64,000 nucleotides of DNA from Salipiger pentaromativorans (GCF_024721115.1 NZ_JAMDHK010000012.1:62001-126000); one strand, 5' to 3'. Positions 18,039-27,013 are shown, counted from the first letter of the stretch. Numbers and translations are program-made. Notes: generated by a model from the letters alone, not told the origin.

Positions 18039-18078
18039 CGGCCAAGGCCGGATTTGCGTATTTGGCAAAGAGAAGAAG
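18039..18078 (+). repeat. Intergenic hairpin + TATTTG-box repeat, copy 1
   Basis: A GC-rich palindrome CGGCCAAGGCCG (18039-18050) is followed by GTATTTGGCAAAGAGAAG (18058-18075) and another AAG. The same 18-mer with one change occurs at 23192-23209, also just after a GC hairpin and between genes. The element lies downstream of grpE and just before the grpE terminator. Confidence 0.55.
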
Positions 18079-18084
18079 ATGCAG

Positions 18085-18114
18085 AGCGGCGCCCGGGTTC
18101 GGGGGCCGCTTTTA
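18085..18114. terminator. Rho-independent terminator after grpE
   Basis: AGCGGCGCCC (18085-18094) pairs with GGGGGCCGCT (18101-18110) with one internal mismatch and a 6-nt loop, followed by TTTTA. It terminates hrcA-grpE on the plus strand and touches the mutS stop codon (18112-18114) on the other strand. Confidence 0.7.
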
Positions 18115-20760
18115 TGTTTCGGTGAGCAGGGTTTTGAGCTCGTAAAGCGCCTGGAGGGCGTCGCGCGGGGTCATTTCGTCGGGAAGGAGGGCGTCTAGCC
18201 GTTCCTCCACGGGGGAGGGCCCGCTGGCTTTGGCCACGGGTTGCGGCGCGGGCTGGGCGGCGGCGGAGAAGAGCGGCAGATCGTCGATCAGCGCTTTGGG
18301 GGACGTGCGCTCGCGTTCGCCTTTCTCCAGCGCGTCGAGCACGGTACGGGCGCGGGCGATCACCGCTTTCGGCAGACCCGCGAGCTGGGCCACCTGCACG
18401 CCATAGGAACGATCGGCGGCGCCGTCGCGCACTTCGTGCAGGAAGATCACCTCGCCGTCCCATTCCTTGACCGCCACGGTGGCGTTGGTCACGCCGCCGA
18501 GCTTGCCCGCCAGTGCGGTGAGCTCGTGGTAATGGGTGGCGAAGAGGCCGCGCACGCGGTTGACGCCGTGCAGGTGTTCCAGCGTGGCCCAGGCGATGGA
18601 GAGCCCGTCATAGGTGGCGGTGCCGCGCCCGATCTCGTCGAGGATGACCAGCGCGCGGTCGTCGGCCTGGTTGAGAATGGCGGCGGTTTCCACCATTTCG
18701 ACCATGAAGGTGGAGCGGCCCCGCGCCAGATCGTCGGAGGCGCCGACGCGGCTGAAGATCTGGCTGACCAGCCCGATATGGGCGCGCCGCGCGGGCACGT
18801 AGGAGCCCATCTGCGCCAGAAGGGCGATGAGCGCGTTCTGCCGCAGATAGGTCGATTTACCGGCCATGTTCGGCCCGGTGAGCAGGGTGATGGCGGCGCT
18901 CTCGCCTTCGGTGGTCAGCCCGCAATCATTGGCAATGAAGGGGCCGGACCCTTGGGCCTGGAGCGCGCGCTCGACCACCGGGTGGCGCCCGCCCTCGATG
19001 GCAAAGGCGCGGCTGTCGTCCACCTGCGGGCGGCACCAGTCCTGCGCCTTTGCCAGATCGCCCAGCCCCAGTGCCAGATCGAATTCCGACAGCGCGAGGC
19101 CTGTTTCCGACAGTGTGGCGGCGTGGTCGAGAATGGCGCCCCTCAGGCTGGCATAGAGCCGTTTTTCGATCTCCAGCGCCTCGTTGCCCGCGTTCAGGAT
19201 GCGGGTTTCCAGTTCGGTCAGCTCTACGGTGGTGAACCGCACCTGATTGGCGGTGGTCTGGCGGTGGATGAAGACCTCGTTCAGCGGCGCGGACATCATC
19301 TTTTCCGCGTGGGTCGCGGTGGTTTCGATGAAATAGCCCAGCACGTTGTTGTGCTTGATCTTCAGCGAGGAGACGCCCGCGCGTTCGGCATATTGCGCCT
19401 GCATCCGGGCGATGACGCCCCGGCCCTCGTCGCGCAGGGTGCGCGCCTCATCCAGCGCGGTATCGTAGCCGGGCGCGATGAAGCCGCCGTCGCGGGTAAG
19501 CAGCGGCGGTTCGGCCACCAGCGCGGCGTCGAGCAAGGCGAGCAGCGCGTCATGTCCGCGCAGGGCGGTGCGCGCCTGGGTCAGAAGTTCGGGCAGGGGG
19601 ACCTCGTCGAGCGCCTGCGCGATCTCCTCGGCCTGCTCCAGCGCGTTGCGCACGGCGGCCAGATCGCGCGGACCGCCCCGGTCGAGCCCGAGCCGCGACA
19701 GCGCCCGGTCGAGATCGGGCACCTTGCGCAGCTTGTCGCGCAGTGCCGGACCCTGGCCGCTCTCGATGGCCCAGTCCAGCGCGTCCAGGCGCTGCGAGAT
19801 GGCGCCCAGCTCGCGCGATGGGGAGGAGAGCCGCCGTTCCAGCAAGCGGGCACCGCCGGGCGTCACCGTCCGGTCGATCACCGAAAGCAGCGAGCCCTGC
19901 CGGCCGCCGTTCATCGACTGGGTCAGTTCCAGATTGCGTCTTGTGGCCGCGTCGATTTGCAGCAGCCTAGAGATCGCGTCGCGCTGCGGGGCGCGCAGCA
20001 GCGGCAGCCGGCCTTTCTGGGTGATGTCGAGGTAGTCGACCAGCGCGCCCATTGCCGCCAGTTCGGCGCGCGAGAACGTCCCGAAGCCGGAAAGCGTCTG
20101 CACGCCGTAAAGCGCGCAGAGCCTTGCCTCGGCGCCGCTGGAATCGAAGGAGGCGCGGCCCAGCGGGGTGGGGTCGATGCCGAGATCGCCCAGCACCGCG
20201 CGCAGCTCTTCCGCGACCGTGTCAGAGGTCAGCAGTTCCGAGGGGGAGAGCCGCGCCAGTTCGGCGCCGATGCGGGCCTGGCCCAGCGGCATCACATGAA
20301 ACGCGCCGGTGGAAATATCCGCCCAGGCCAGCGCCCATTCGTCCCGAACCTTGCCCAAAGCCGCCAGATAATTGTGCCGCCGCGCTTCGAGCAAGGTATC
20401 CTCGATCAGCGTGCCGGGGGTCACCAGCCGCACCACCCCGCGCTTCACCACGGATTTGGCGCCGCGCTTTTTCGCCTCCGCCGGGCTTTCCAGCTGTTCG
20501 CCGACCGCCACGCGGAACCCCTTGCGGATCAGCGTCAGCAGATAGCCTTCGGCCGCGTGCACCGGCACGCCGCACATGGGAATATCCTCGCCCGCGTGTT
20601 TGCCGCGCTTGGTGAGCGCGATGTCCAAAGCCTCGGAAGCCGCCGCCGCGTCGTCGAAGAACAGCTCGTAGAAATCGCCCATCCGGTAGAACAGCAGCGC
20701 GTCGGGATGGTCTGCCTTGATCTCCAGATATTGCGCCATCATCGGCGTGACTGCCGTCAT
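18112..20760 (-). CDS. mutS: DNA mismatch repair protein MutS
   Basis: The 882-aa protein recognises base mismatches. Domain I has [15 protein letters not shown] with the Phe-x-Glu-type reading head (GDFYEL), followed by connector, lever and clamp regions. The ATPase has Walker [10 protein letters not shown], Walker [11 protein letters not shown] and [11 protein letters not shown]-terminal helix ends at [14 protein letters not shown] 20760 ([11 protein letters not shown]) is used because GGGGGA precedes it; an in-frame ATG at 20793 lacks a ribosome site. It is divergent from the malic enzyme gene. No mutL is adjacent. Confidence 0.95.
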   Translation of the reverse strand: MTAVTPMMAQYLEIKADHPDALLFYRMGDFYELFFDDAAAASEALDIALTKRGKHAGEDIPMCGVPVHAAEGYLLTLIRKGFRVAVGEQLESPAEAKKRGAKSVVKRGVVRLVTPGTLIEDTLLEARRHNYLAALGKVRDEWALAWADISTGAFHVMPLGQARIGAELARLSPSELLTSDTVAEELRAVLGDLGIDPTPLGRASFDSSGAEARLCALYGVQTLSGFGTFSRAELAAMGALVDYLDITQKGRLPLLRAPQRDAISRLLQIDAATRRNLELTQSMNGGRQGSLLSVIDRTVTPGGARLLERRLSSPSRELGAISQRLDALDWAIESGQGPALRDKLRKVPDLDRALSRLGLDRGGPRDLAAVRNALEQAEEIAQALDEVPLPELLTQARTALRGHDALLALLDAALVAEPPLLTRDGGFIAPGYDTALDEARTLRDEGRGVIARMQAQYAERAGVSSLKIKHNNVLGYFIETTATHAEKMMSAPLNEVFIHRQTTANQVRFTTVELTELETRILNAGNEALEIEKRLYASLRGAILDHAATLSETGLALSEFDLALGLGDLAKAQDWCRPQVDDSRAFAIEGGRHPVVERALQAQGSGPFIANDCGLTTEGESAAITLLTGPNMAGKSTYLRQNALIALLAQMGSYVPARRAHIGLVSQIFSRVGASDDLARGRSTFMVEMVETAAILNQADDRALVILDEIGRGTATYDGLSIAWATLEHLHGVNRVRGLFATHYHELTALAGKLGGVTNATVAVKEWDGEVIFLHEVRDGAADRSYGVQVAQLAGLPKAVIARARTVLDALEKGERERTSPKALIDDLPLFSAAAQPAPQPVAKASGPSPVEERLDALLPDEMTPRDALQALYELKTLLTET

Positions 20761-20834
20761 GCTTTCCCCCGAATGCCCGTTCCGCTTTGGCATATCAAAG
20801 CCGGTGCGGGGGGTGAAAGGCGAAAACCGCGCTG

Positions 20835-20863
20835 TTGAGCCGGGCTTTCCGCTGCGCTAAGAG
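20835..20863 (+). promoter_or_regulatory. Putative promoter of the malic enzyme gene
   Basis: TTGAGC (20835-20840), a 17-base spacer and TAAGAG (20858-20863) lie 31 bases before ATG 20894. The -10 is weak; the call rests on spacing and position in the divergent mutS gap. Confidence 0.35.
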
Positions 20864-20893
20864 CAATTTCGCCGAAGCGGAGGAGTGTTGCGC

Positions 20894-23149
20894 ATGGCCA
20901 AGATCAAAATCACCCGTGAAGAGGCGCTGGCCTATCATCACGAACCCTCGCCCGGCAAATGGGAGGTGCAGGCCACCGTCCCCATGACCACCCAACGCGA
21001 TCTGTCGCTGGCCTATTCGCCCGGCGTTGCCATTCCCTGCGAGGCGATCGCGGAAAACCCCGAGCTGGCCTATGATTATACCAACAAGGGCAACCTGGTT
21101 GCGGTGATCTCGAACGGCACCGCCGTGCTGGGGCTCGGCAATCTCGGCGCGCTGGGCGGCAAGCCGGTGATGGAGGGCAAATCGGTGCTCTTCAAGCGCT
21201 TTGCCGATGTGAACTCCATCGACATCGAGCTCGACACCGAGGACCCCGACGAATTCATCAATGCCGTGCGGCTGATGGGTCCGACCTTCGGCGGCATCAA
21301 CCTCGAAGACATCAAGGCGCCGGAGTGTTTCATCATTGAGCAGCGGCTCAAGGAAGAGATGGATATTCCGGTCTTCCACGACGATCAGCACGGCACGGCG
21401 GTGATCTGCGCGGCGGGGCTGATCAATGCGCTGCATCTGTCGGGCAAGAAGATCGAGGAGTGCAAGATCGTGCTGAACGGCGCGGGGGCGGCGGGGATCG
21501 CCTGTCTCGAACTGGTCAAGACCATGGGCGCGCGGCACGACAACTGCATCATGTGCGACACCAAGGGAGTGATCTACCAGGGCCGCACCGAGGGCATGAA
21601 CCAGTGGAAATCGGCCCACGCCGCGGTGACCGAGCTGCGTACGCTGGAAGAGGCGATGGTGGGGGCGGATGTCTTCCTCGGCGTTTCGGCCAAGGGCGCG
21701 GTCACGCAGGAGATGGTGGCGAGCATGGCCGAGAACCCGGTCATCTTCGCCATGGCGAACCCCGATCCCGAAATCACCCCGGAAGAGGCGCATGCGGTGC
21801 GCCCCGACGCGATCCTCGCCACCGGGCGCTCGGACTACCCCAACCAGGTGAACAACGTTCTGGGCTTTCCCTACCTGTTCCGGGGGGCGCTGGATATTCA
21901 CGCCCGTGCGATCAACGACGAGATGAAAATCGCCTGCGCCCATGCGCTGGCCGAGATCGCCCGCGAGGATGTGCCGGACGAGGTGGGGCTTGCCTATGGT
22001 AAGCAGCTCAGCTTCGGGCGCGATTACATCATCCCGACGCCCTTCGATCCGCGTCTGATCCACCGGATTCCGCCCGCCGTCGCCAAGGCGGGCATGGATA
22101 CCGGCGCCGCACGGCGGCCGATCATCGACATGGAGGCCTATAAGGAAACGCTCAAGGGCCGGATGGACTCCACCGCGCCGATCCTGCGCAGCATCAACAA
22201 CCGGGCGCGTCAGGCGCAGGCCCGTATCATCTTTGCCGAGGGCGACGACCCGCGCGTGCTGCGCGCCGCCGTCATGTATCAGCGCAACGGGCTGGGCAAG
22301 GCGCTGGTGGTGGGCCGCGAGGACGATGTGCGCAAGAAGCTGGAAGAGAGCGGTCTTGGCGATGCGGTGCGCGAGCTGGAGGTGGTGAATGCCGCCAACA
22401 CCCGGCATCTCGATGCCTACAAGAACTTCCTGTACCAGCGGCTCCAGCGCAAGGGCTACGACCGTCAGGATATTCACCGGCTCGCGGCGCGCGACCGGCA
22501 TGTGTTTTCCTCGCTGATGCTGGCGCATGGCCATGCGGATGGTCTGATCACCGGCGCGACCCGGAAATCGGCGCATGTGATGGAGCTGATCAACCACGTC
22601 TTCGATGCCGACGCGCATCACGGCGCGGTGGGGGTTACCGCGCTGCTGCATAACGGGCGGATCGTGCTGATCACCGACACGCTGGTGCATGAATGGCCGG
22701 AAGAAGAGGATCTGGCGACCATCGCCGAGCGTGCCGCCGATGTGGCGCGGCATCTGGGGCTGGAGCCGCGGGTGGCCTTCGTCTCCTTCTCGACCTTCGG
22801 TTACCCGGTCTCGGAGCGGGCGCTGAAGATGCATGTGGCGCCCGAGATCCTCGACAAGCGCGGGGTGGATTTCGAGTACGAAGGCGAGATGACCGTGGAT
22901 GTGGCGCTGAACCCCAGGGCGCAGGAGGCCTATCCGTTCCAGCGCCTGACCGGGCCTGCGAATATTCTGGTGGTGCCGGCGCGGCACTCCGCCTCGATCT
23001 CGGTCAAGCTGATGCAGGAGATGGCGGGGGCGACGGTGATCGGGCCGATCCTCGCCGGTGTCGACAAGTCGATCCAGATCTGCTCGACCAATATGACCGC
23101 GAATGACATTCTGAACATGGCGGTGCTGGCGGCCTGCAAGGTGGGCTGA
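20894..23149 (+). CDS. maeB: NADP-dependent malic enzyme with C-terminal phosphotransacetylase-like domain
   Basis: The 751-aa protein is a two-domain MaeB. Residues 1 to about 430 are malic enzyme: DLSLAYSPGVA, FADVNSIDIELDTEDPDEF, HDDQHGTAVI, nucleotide-binding VLNGAGAAGIACLEL, and FAMANPDPEITPEEA. The rest matches phosphate acetyltransferase (IIFAEGDDPRVLRAA, LMLAHGHADGLITGA, NILVVPARHSASI). It decarboxylates malate to pyruvate with NADP. In such fusions the second domain is thought to be regulatory, responding to acetyl-CoA, rather than catalytic. ATG 20894 has GGAGGAG 8 bases upstream. Confidence 0.93.
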   Translation: MAKIKITREEALAYHHEPSPGKWEVQATVPMTTQRDLSLAYSPGVAIPCEAIAENPELAYDYTNKGNLVAVISNGTAVLGLGNLGALGGKPVMEGKSVLFKRFADVNSIDIELDTEDPDEFINAVRLMGPTFGGINLEDIKAPECFIIEQRLKEEMDIPVFHDDQHGTAVICAAGLINALHLSGKKIEECKIVLNGAGAAGIACLELVKTMGARHDNCIMCDTKGVIYQGRTEGMNQWKSAHAAVTELRTLEEAMVGADVFLGVSAKGAVTQEMVASMAENPVIFAMANPDPEITPEEAHAVRPDAILATGRSDYPNQVNNVLGFPYLFRGALDIHARAINDEMKIACAHALAEIAREDVPDEVGLAYGKQLSFGRDYIIPTPFDPRLIHRIPPAVAKAGMDTGAARRPIIDMEAYKETLKGRMDSTAPILRSINNRARQAQARIIFAEGDDPRVLRAAVMYQRNGLGKALVVGREDDVRKKLEESGLGDAVRELEVVNAANTRHLDAYKNFLYQRLQRKGYDRQDIHRLAARDRHVFSSLMLAHGHADGLITGATRKSAHVMELINHVFDADAHHGAVGVTALLHNGRIVLITDTLVHEWPEEEDLATIAERAADVARHLGLEPRVAFVSFSTFGYPVSERALKMHVAPEILDKRGVDFEYEGEMTVDVALNPRAQEAYPFQRLTGPANILVVPARHSASISVKLMQEMAGATVIGPILAGVDKSIQICSTNMTANDILNMAVLAACKVG

Positions 23150-23172
23150 CCGCAGCGCCTCTGGCCGGGGGC

Positions 23173-23214
23173 GGGACCGCCTCCGGCGGGCGTATTTGTC
23201 AAAGAGAAGAAGGG
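23173..23214 (+). repeat. Intergenic hairpin + TATTTG-box repeat, copy 2
   Basis: A GC-rich imperfect hairpin (about 23173-23190) is followed by GTATTTGTCAAAGAGAAG (23192-23209), which differs from copy 1 at one base. It sits between maeB and the kinase gene, whose start follows within 15 bases, so it lies in that gene's leader. Confidence 0.55.
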
Positions 23215-23222
23215 CAGGCGGG

Positions 23223-24101
23223 ATGGCGATCTGGAATCTCGGCTCGATCAATGTCGACCTTGCCTATTCCCTGCCGCATCTGCCCGCGCCGGGCGAGACG
23301 CTGGCGGCGTCTTCGCTGATCCGGGGGCTGGGGGGCAAGGGGGCCAATATGTCGGTGGCCGCGGCGCGGGCGGCGGCGCGGGTCGTGCATCTCGGCGCGG
23401 TTGGCGCGGACGGGCGCTGGGCGGTGCGGCGGCTGATGGAATATGGCGTCGACACCCGCCATATCGCCGAGGTCGAGGAGCCGACGGGCCACGCGATCAT
23501 CCTGCTGGACGCGCAGGGCGAGAATTCCATCGTCATTCACCACGGCGCCAACCATGCCATTCCCGAAGATCTGCTGGGCCGGGCGCTGTCGGAGGCGGAG
23601 ACCGGCGATCTGCTGCTGATGCAGAACGAGACCCTGTTGCAGCCCGAAGCGGCGCGGATGGCGCGCGAGCTGGGGCTGCGGGTGGCCTATGCGGCGGCAC
23701 CTTTCGAGGCGGAGGCGGCGCGCGCGGTCCTGGGGCTGAGCGATATTCTGGTGCTGAACGCCATCGAGATGGCGCAGCTTCAGGCCGCCTCGGGGCTGGA
23801 TCTGGCCGGGATGGGGGTGGAGACCGTCATCGTCACCGAAGGGGCGCGGGGCGGGCGGCTGCATCTGGCGGCGAATGGCTGGCAGGCGGAGCGGTTCGAG
23901 ACGCCGAAGGTCACGCCGGTGGATACGACCGGGGCGGGGGATACGTTCACCGGCTACCTGTTGGCAGGGCTCGACCGGGGCATGCCGCTGCGCCAGGCGG
24001 TGGATCTGGCGAGCCGGGCAGGGGCGCTGATGGTTACCCGCCACGGCACCGCCGATGTGATTCCTGATCTGAAAGAGGTGCAGGCGGCGCGCTTTGGCTG
24101 A
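23223..24101 (+). CDS. PfkB family carbohydrate kinase (ribokinase-like)
   Basis: The 292-aa protein has the PfkB fold. The N-terminus reads NLGSINVDLAYSLPHLPAPGETL, followed by GGKGANMSVAAARAA (first PfkB signature) and the C-terminal DTTGAGDTFTGYLLAGL with the catalytic aspartate of GAGD. NVD...LPxxGET and GGKGAN are typical of ribokinases, so a pentose or nucleoside is a likely substrate. No transporter or pathway gene is adjacent. The ATG at 23223 follows a weak GGCGGG site. Confidence 0.85.
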   Translation: MAIWNLGSINVDLAYSLPHLPAPGETLAASSLIRGLGGKGANMSVAAARAAARVVHLGAVGADGRWAVRRLMEYGVDTRHIAEVEEPTGHAIILLDAQGENSIVIHHGANHAIPEDLLGRALSEAETGDLLLMQNETLLQPEAARMARELGLRVAYAAAPFEAEAARAVLGLSDILVLNAIEMAQLQAASGLDLAGMGVETVIVTEGARGGRLHLAANGWQAERFETPKVTPVDTTGAGDTFTGYLLAGLDRGMPLRQAVDLASRAGALMVTRHGTADVIPDLKEVQAARFG

Positions 24102-24104
24102 GGC

Positions 24105-24752
24105 TCAGCCGCCCGCGAAGGGCGCGGCAGATCCCCAGAGCTGACGCACCCGCTGATCGCGGCCGCAGGCATCGCGATAGCGCTTATAGGCTTTCGACTG
24201 TTTGATCGGGCCGAAGCGGGTCAGCACGATATTGTCGCCCTTGTAATAATTCTGGTGATAGTCTTCGGCTTTCCAGAAGGTATCGGCCTGAAGGATCGGG
24301 GTGACGATCTTTTGCCCCAGCGCGGCCTGAGCCTCGGCCTTTGCGCTGTCGGCGGCGGCCTTTTCCGCCGGATCAGAGACGAAAATCGCGGTACGATAGC
24401 TGTCGCCCCGGTCGCAGAACTGCCCGCCCGCATCGGTCGGATCGACCGAGCGGAAGAACATCGCATAAAGCTGGTCGCGGCTCACGCGGGCGCTGTCATA
24501 GGTGATCTTGACCGCCTCGTAATGGCCGGTGCCGCCCCGGCTCACCTGCTTGTAGCCGGGGTTCTTGACCGAGCCGCCGGTATAGCCCGAGACAGCGGAG
24601 ATCACGCCGGGCACTTTCTCGAAATCGGCCTCGACGCACCAGAAACAGCCACCGGCGACCACGATGTCGCGGCGCTCGCCCGCCTCGGCGCGGTGAGACT
24701 GAACGGCGAGACCGATGAGGATCAGAACGGATAGCAGGACACTACGGATCAT
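24105..24752 (-). CDS. msrA: Exported peptide-methionine (S)-S-oxide reductase MsrA
   Basis: The 215-aa protein has an N-terminal hydrophobic signal (MIRSVLLSVLILIGLAV, cleavage near AEA) and the MsrA signature AGGCFWCVEADF with catalytic C36. GYTGGSVKNPGYKQV, HYEAVKITYD and EDYHQNYY complete the fold. A recycling cysteine is present near the end (YRDACGRDQ). It reduces methionine-S-sulfoxide. The signal peptide points to a periplasmic role, unlike cytosolic MsrA. No msrB is nearby. GGAGGTG lies before ATG 24752. Confidence 0.92.
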   Translation of the reverse strand: MIRSVLLSVLILIGLAVQSHRAEAGERRDIVVAGGCFWCVEADFEKVPGVISAVSGYTGGSVKNPGYKQVSRGGTGHYEAVKITYDSARVSRDQLYAMFFRSVDPTDAGGQFCDRGDSYRTAIFVSDPAEKAAADSAKAEAQAALGQKIVTPILQADTFWKAEDYHQNYYKGDNIVLTRFGPIKQSKAYKRYRDACGRDQRVRQLWGSAAPFAGG

Positions 24753-24851
24753 GGGGCACCTCCCTTTTGTCTGAAGGCTGCGCCCGAGCGGCGCTTCGAT
24801 CAATCCGCTGCAACGCGATGTCACCGCATGGTGAGCCCGCGTGACCCCTTC

Positions 24852-24867
24852 CGTTTCCCGTGAAACA
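24852..24867. promoter_or_regulatory. Degenerate parS-like site upstream of the aminotransferase gene
   Basis: CGTTTCCCGTGAAACA matches the parS consensus at 14 of 16 positions; the differences are at position 1 and position 7. It lies in the divergent msrA/aminotransferase gap, 18 bases before ATG 24885 and about 13 kb from parS site 2. It may be a weak ParB site or a coincidence. Confidence 0.4.
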
Positions 24868-24884
24868 TTCCTAGCGTGCCGGTC

Positions 24885-25781
24885 ATGGACAAGGTCACGA
24901 CACATCAGGCGGCGGAAGACGCCCGCAACGAAGAGATCCTCATCTGGGTCAATGGCGCGCTGAAGCCCAAGGCGCAGGCGCTGGTTTCGGTCTATGATTC
25001 CGGCTTTATGCTGGGAGACGGGATCTGGGAGGGGCTGCGGCTCTATAACGGGCGCTGGTCTTTCCTCGGCGAGCATCTCGACCGGCTGTTCGAGGCGGCT
25101 CTGGCCATCGACCTCGACATCGGCATGCGCCGCGAAGAGCTCATTTCCGCCATAACAGAGACGCAAGAGGCCAATGGCATGGTCACCGACGCCCATTGTC
25201 GGCTGATGGTGACGCGGGGGGTGAAGACCCGGCCGTTCCAGCATCCGGGCCTTTCGGTGCAGGGGCCGACCGTGGTGATCCTGATGGAGCATTCGAAACC
25301 CTCGATCCCGCGCCCGATCCGGCTTGCCACCGTGCCGCATTTGCGCGGGCTGCCGATGACGCAGGATCCCAAGCTCAACTCGCATTCCAAGCTGAACTGC
25401 ATCCTCGCCTGCATCGCCGCCGAAAAGGCGGGGGCGGACGAGGCGCTGATGCTGGATGTGCATGGGTTCGTGAACACCACCAACGCCTGTAACTTCTTCA
25501 TCGTGCGCAAGGGCGCGGTTTGGACCTCGACCGGCGATTACTGCATGAACGGCATCACCCGGCAGAAGGTCATCGACCTTTGCCGCGCCAACGGTATCCC
25601 GGTTTACGAGCGCAATTATTCGCTGGTCGATACTTATGGTGCCGACGAGGCGTTCCTGACCGGCACCTTCGGTGCGCAGACCCCGGTGGGCGAGATCGAC
25701 GGGCGCGTGATCGGCACGGGGGAGATGGGGCCGGTGACGCAGCGCCTGCGCGCGCTTTACAAGGAGCTGGTGACAGAATGA
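24885..25781 (+). CDS. Class IV aminotransferase (BCAT/D-amino-acid aminotransferase-like)
   Basis: The 298-aa PLP enzyme has the class IV fold: WVNGALKPKAQALVSVYDSG at the N-terminus, GDGIWEGLRLYNG, the probable Schiff-base lysine K169 in NSHSKLN, and EALMLDVHGFVNTTNACNFF. The last segment usually reads EG-x-x-x-ExxxxN; here the Glu is replaced by Thr-Thr-Asn-Ala-Cys-Asn, a departure from true branched-chain aminotransferases. The substrate is therefore open. Its stop overlaps the sulfotransferase-like gene (ATGA). ATG 24885 lacks a clear ribosome site; GTG 24876 is an alternative. Confidence 0.8.
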   Translation: MDKVTTHQAAEDARNEEILIWVNGALKPKAQALVSVYDSGFMLGDGIWEGLRLYNGRWSFLGEHLDRLFEAALAIDLDIGMRREELISAITETQEANGMVTDAHCRLMVTRGVKTRPFQHPGLSVQGPTVVILMEHSKPSIPRPIRLATVPHLRGLPMTQDPKLNSHSKLNCILACIAAEKAGADEALMLDVHGFVNTTNACNFFIVRKGAVWTSTGDYCMNGITRQKVIDLCRANGIPVYERNYSLVDTYGADEAFLTGTFGAQTPVGEIDGRVIGTGEMGPVTQRLRALYKELVTE

Positions 25782-26494
25782 GGATCGCCATGTGGTCGGG
25801 GCCGCGGAATCTTTCCACCGCGATGATGTATGCCTTCGGCAACCGGGCGGATTTCCATGTGGTGGATGAACCGTTCTATGGCCCCTATCTGCGCAGGACC
25901 GGGTTGCCGCATCCGATGGCCGAAGAGATCAAGGCCAGCCGTCCCGAAAGCGCCGAGGCGGTGCAGGCGCAAATGCTGGGGCCGATCCCGGAGGGCAAGC
26001 CGCATGCCTATCACAAGCATATGTGCCAGCACATGATCGACGGCATGCCGCGCGATTTCATGGCGCACTGTGTGAATGTCTTCCTGCTGCGTCATCCCGC
26101 GCGGGTCGTGGCGAGTTTTTCCAAGGGCTATGAGAACCCCACCGCCGCCGACATCGGCTTTGCGGCGCAGGCGGAGCTTTACGATTACGTGCTGTCGCTG
26201 GGGCTGACGCCTTATGTGATCGACAGCGCCGATATTCGCCATGACCCGGAGGGCAAGCTGCGGGCGCTTTGCGCGGCGATCGGGCTGGAGTTCGATCCGG
26301 CGATGCTCTCCTGGCCTGCGGGCGGGCACGCTCAGGACGGGGTCTGGGCGCCGCACTGGTATGGCTCGGTGCATCGCTCGACCGGCTTTGCCGGGCCGGA
26401 GGGGGATCTGCCGGAGCTGAGCGGCGCGGCGGCGGATCTGGCAGGTGAAGCGATGCCGCATTACGAGAAGATGCGCGCCAGCACACTGATCTGA
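25778..26494 (+). CDS. Sulfotransferase-like P-loop protein coupled to the aminotransferase
   Basis: The 238-aa protein begins MRIAMWSGPRNLSTAMMYAF, a phosphosulfate-binding-type P-loop (GPRNLST) near residue 8. It also has VVDEPFYGPYL and a second motif, FLLRHPARVVASF, resembling the 3'-phosphate-binding R-x-P...S segment of PAPS sulfotransferases. A histidine-rich stretch HAYHKHMCQHMID lies between. No membrane segment or signal is seen, so it is probably cytosolic. Translational coupling to the class IV aminotransferase suggests a shared pathway. Whether it transfers sulfate, or is a kinase-like P-loop enzyme, cannot be told from sequence. Confidence 0.7.
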   Translation: MRIAMWSGPRNLSTAMMYAFGNRADFHVVDEPFYGPYLRRTGLPHPMAEEIKASRPESAEAVQAQMLGPIPEGKPHAYHKHMCQHMIDGMPRDFMAHCVNVFLLRHPARVVASFSKGYENPTAADIGFAAQAELYDYVLSLGLTPYVIDSADIRHDPEGKLRALCAAIGLEFDPAMLSWPAGGHAQDGVWAPHWYGSVHRSTGFAGPEGDLPELSGAAADLAGEAMPHYEKMRASTLI

Positions 26495-26599
26495 AAAGAA
26501 AACTTTTTTCTGAAACTCTTTTTCTCCGGCCTGCGTGTCTATGGGTGTCGCGGGTGGCAGGCTGCCGCCCGGTCGCTTTGAACCGACAGGAGAGACCTT

Positions 26600-27013
26600 A
26601 TGAAGCGTTTTGTTTTTGCCGCCGCCGCCCTGACCCTCAGCGCGGGCACCGCCCTTGCCAACCAGCCCATGGGCCCGATGGTCGAGGCGATGGACCAGAG
26701 CGTCGCCAACGGCGTGGTGAGCGCCGCCAAGGTGATGGCGGACGAGAACGGCTGGCTGGTGGTGCACCGCACCGATTCCGCGATGAAGCCGGGCCCGGTG
26801 GTCGGATATGCGCCGCTGCGCGCGGGTGAGACCATGGATGTGGCCGCGATCCTGAGCGAAGCGGTCGCGCCGGGCGACATGCTCATGCTGATGGTGCATG
26901 GCGAAGCGGGCGGCATGCAGACCGGCGTCTTCGAATACACGCTGGGCGCCAAGGAAGACGGCCCGATCCGCGTCGACGGCAATCTCGTGATGACCACCAT
27001 CACCGCGCAATAG
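26600..27013 (+). CDS. Secreted protein of unknown function, DUF7282-like
   Basis: The 137-aa protein has a signal peptide (MKRFVFAAAALTLSAGTALA, cleavage before NQPMG). It is followed by one small beta-rich domain with GWLVVHRTDS, VVGYAPLRAGETMDV, VAPGDMLMLMVHGEAGG and TGVFEY. The order (V-V-H, V-x-G-x-x-x-x-x-A-G, A-P-G-D-x-L, H-x-E/D, G-x-F/Y-E) resembles DUF7282, best known from haloarchaeal surface proteins. That assignment is from memory. AGGAGAG lies 9 bases before the ATG, and a strong terminator follows, so it is probably monocistronic. Confidence 0.7.
   Translation: MKRFVFAAAALTLSAGTALANQPMGPMVEAMDQSVANGVVSAAKVMADENGWLVVHRTDSAMKPGPVVGYAPLRAGETMDVAAILSEAVAPGDMLMLMVHGEAGGMQTGVFEYTLGAKEDGPIRVDGNLVMTTITAQ

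Noticed and set aside
18241-20838. An 865-codon open frame on the plus strand opposite mutS
   Set aside because: It is the antisense shadow of mutS, with no ribosome site or recognisable domain.
20795-23251. An 818-codon open frame on the minus strand opposite the malic enzyme gene
   Set aside because: High GC makes stop codons rare in shadow frames. Composition is Arg/His-rich and no family resemblance exists, while the plus strand encodes a complete MaeB.
26495-26599. A terminator in the A/T-rich run after the sulfotransferase-like gene
   Set aside because: GAAAAGAAAACTTTTTTC has only a short AT stem and no stable GC hairpin.
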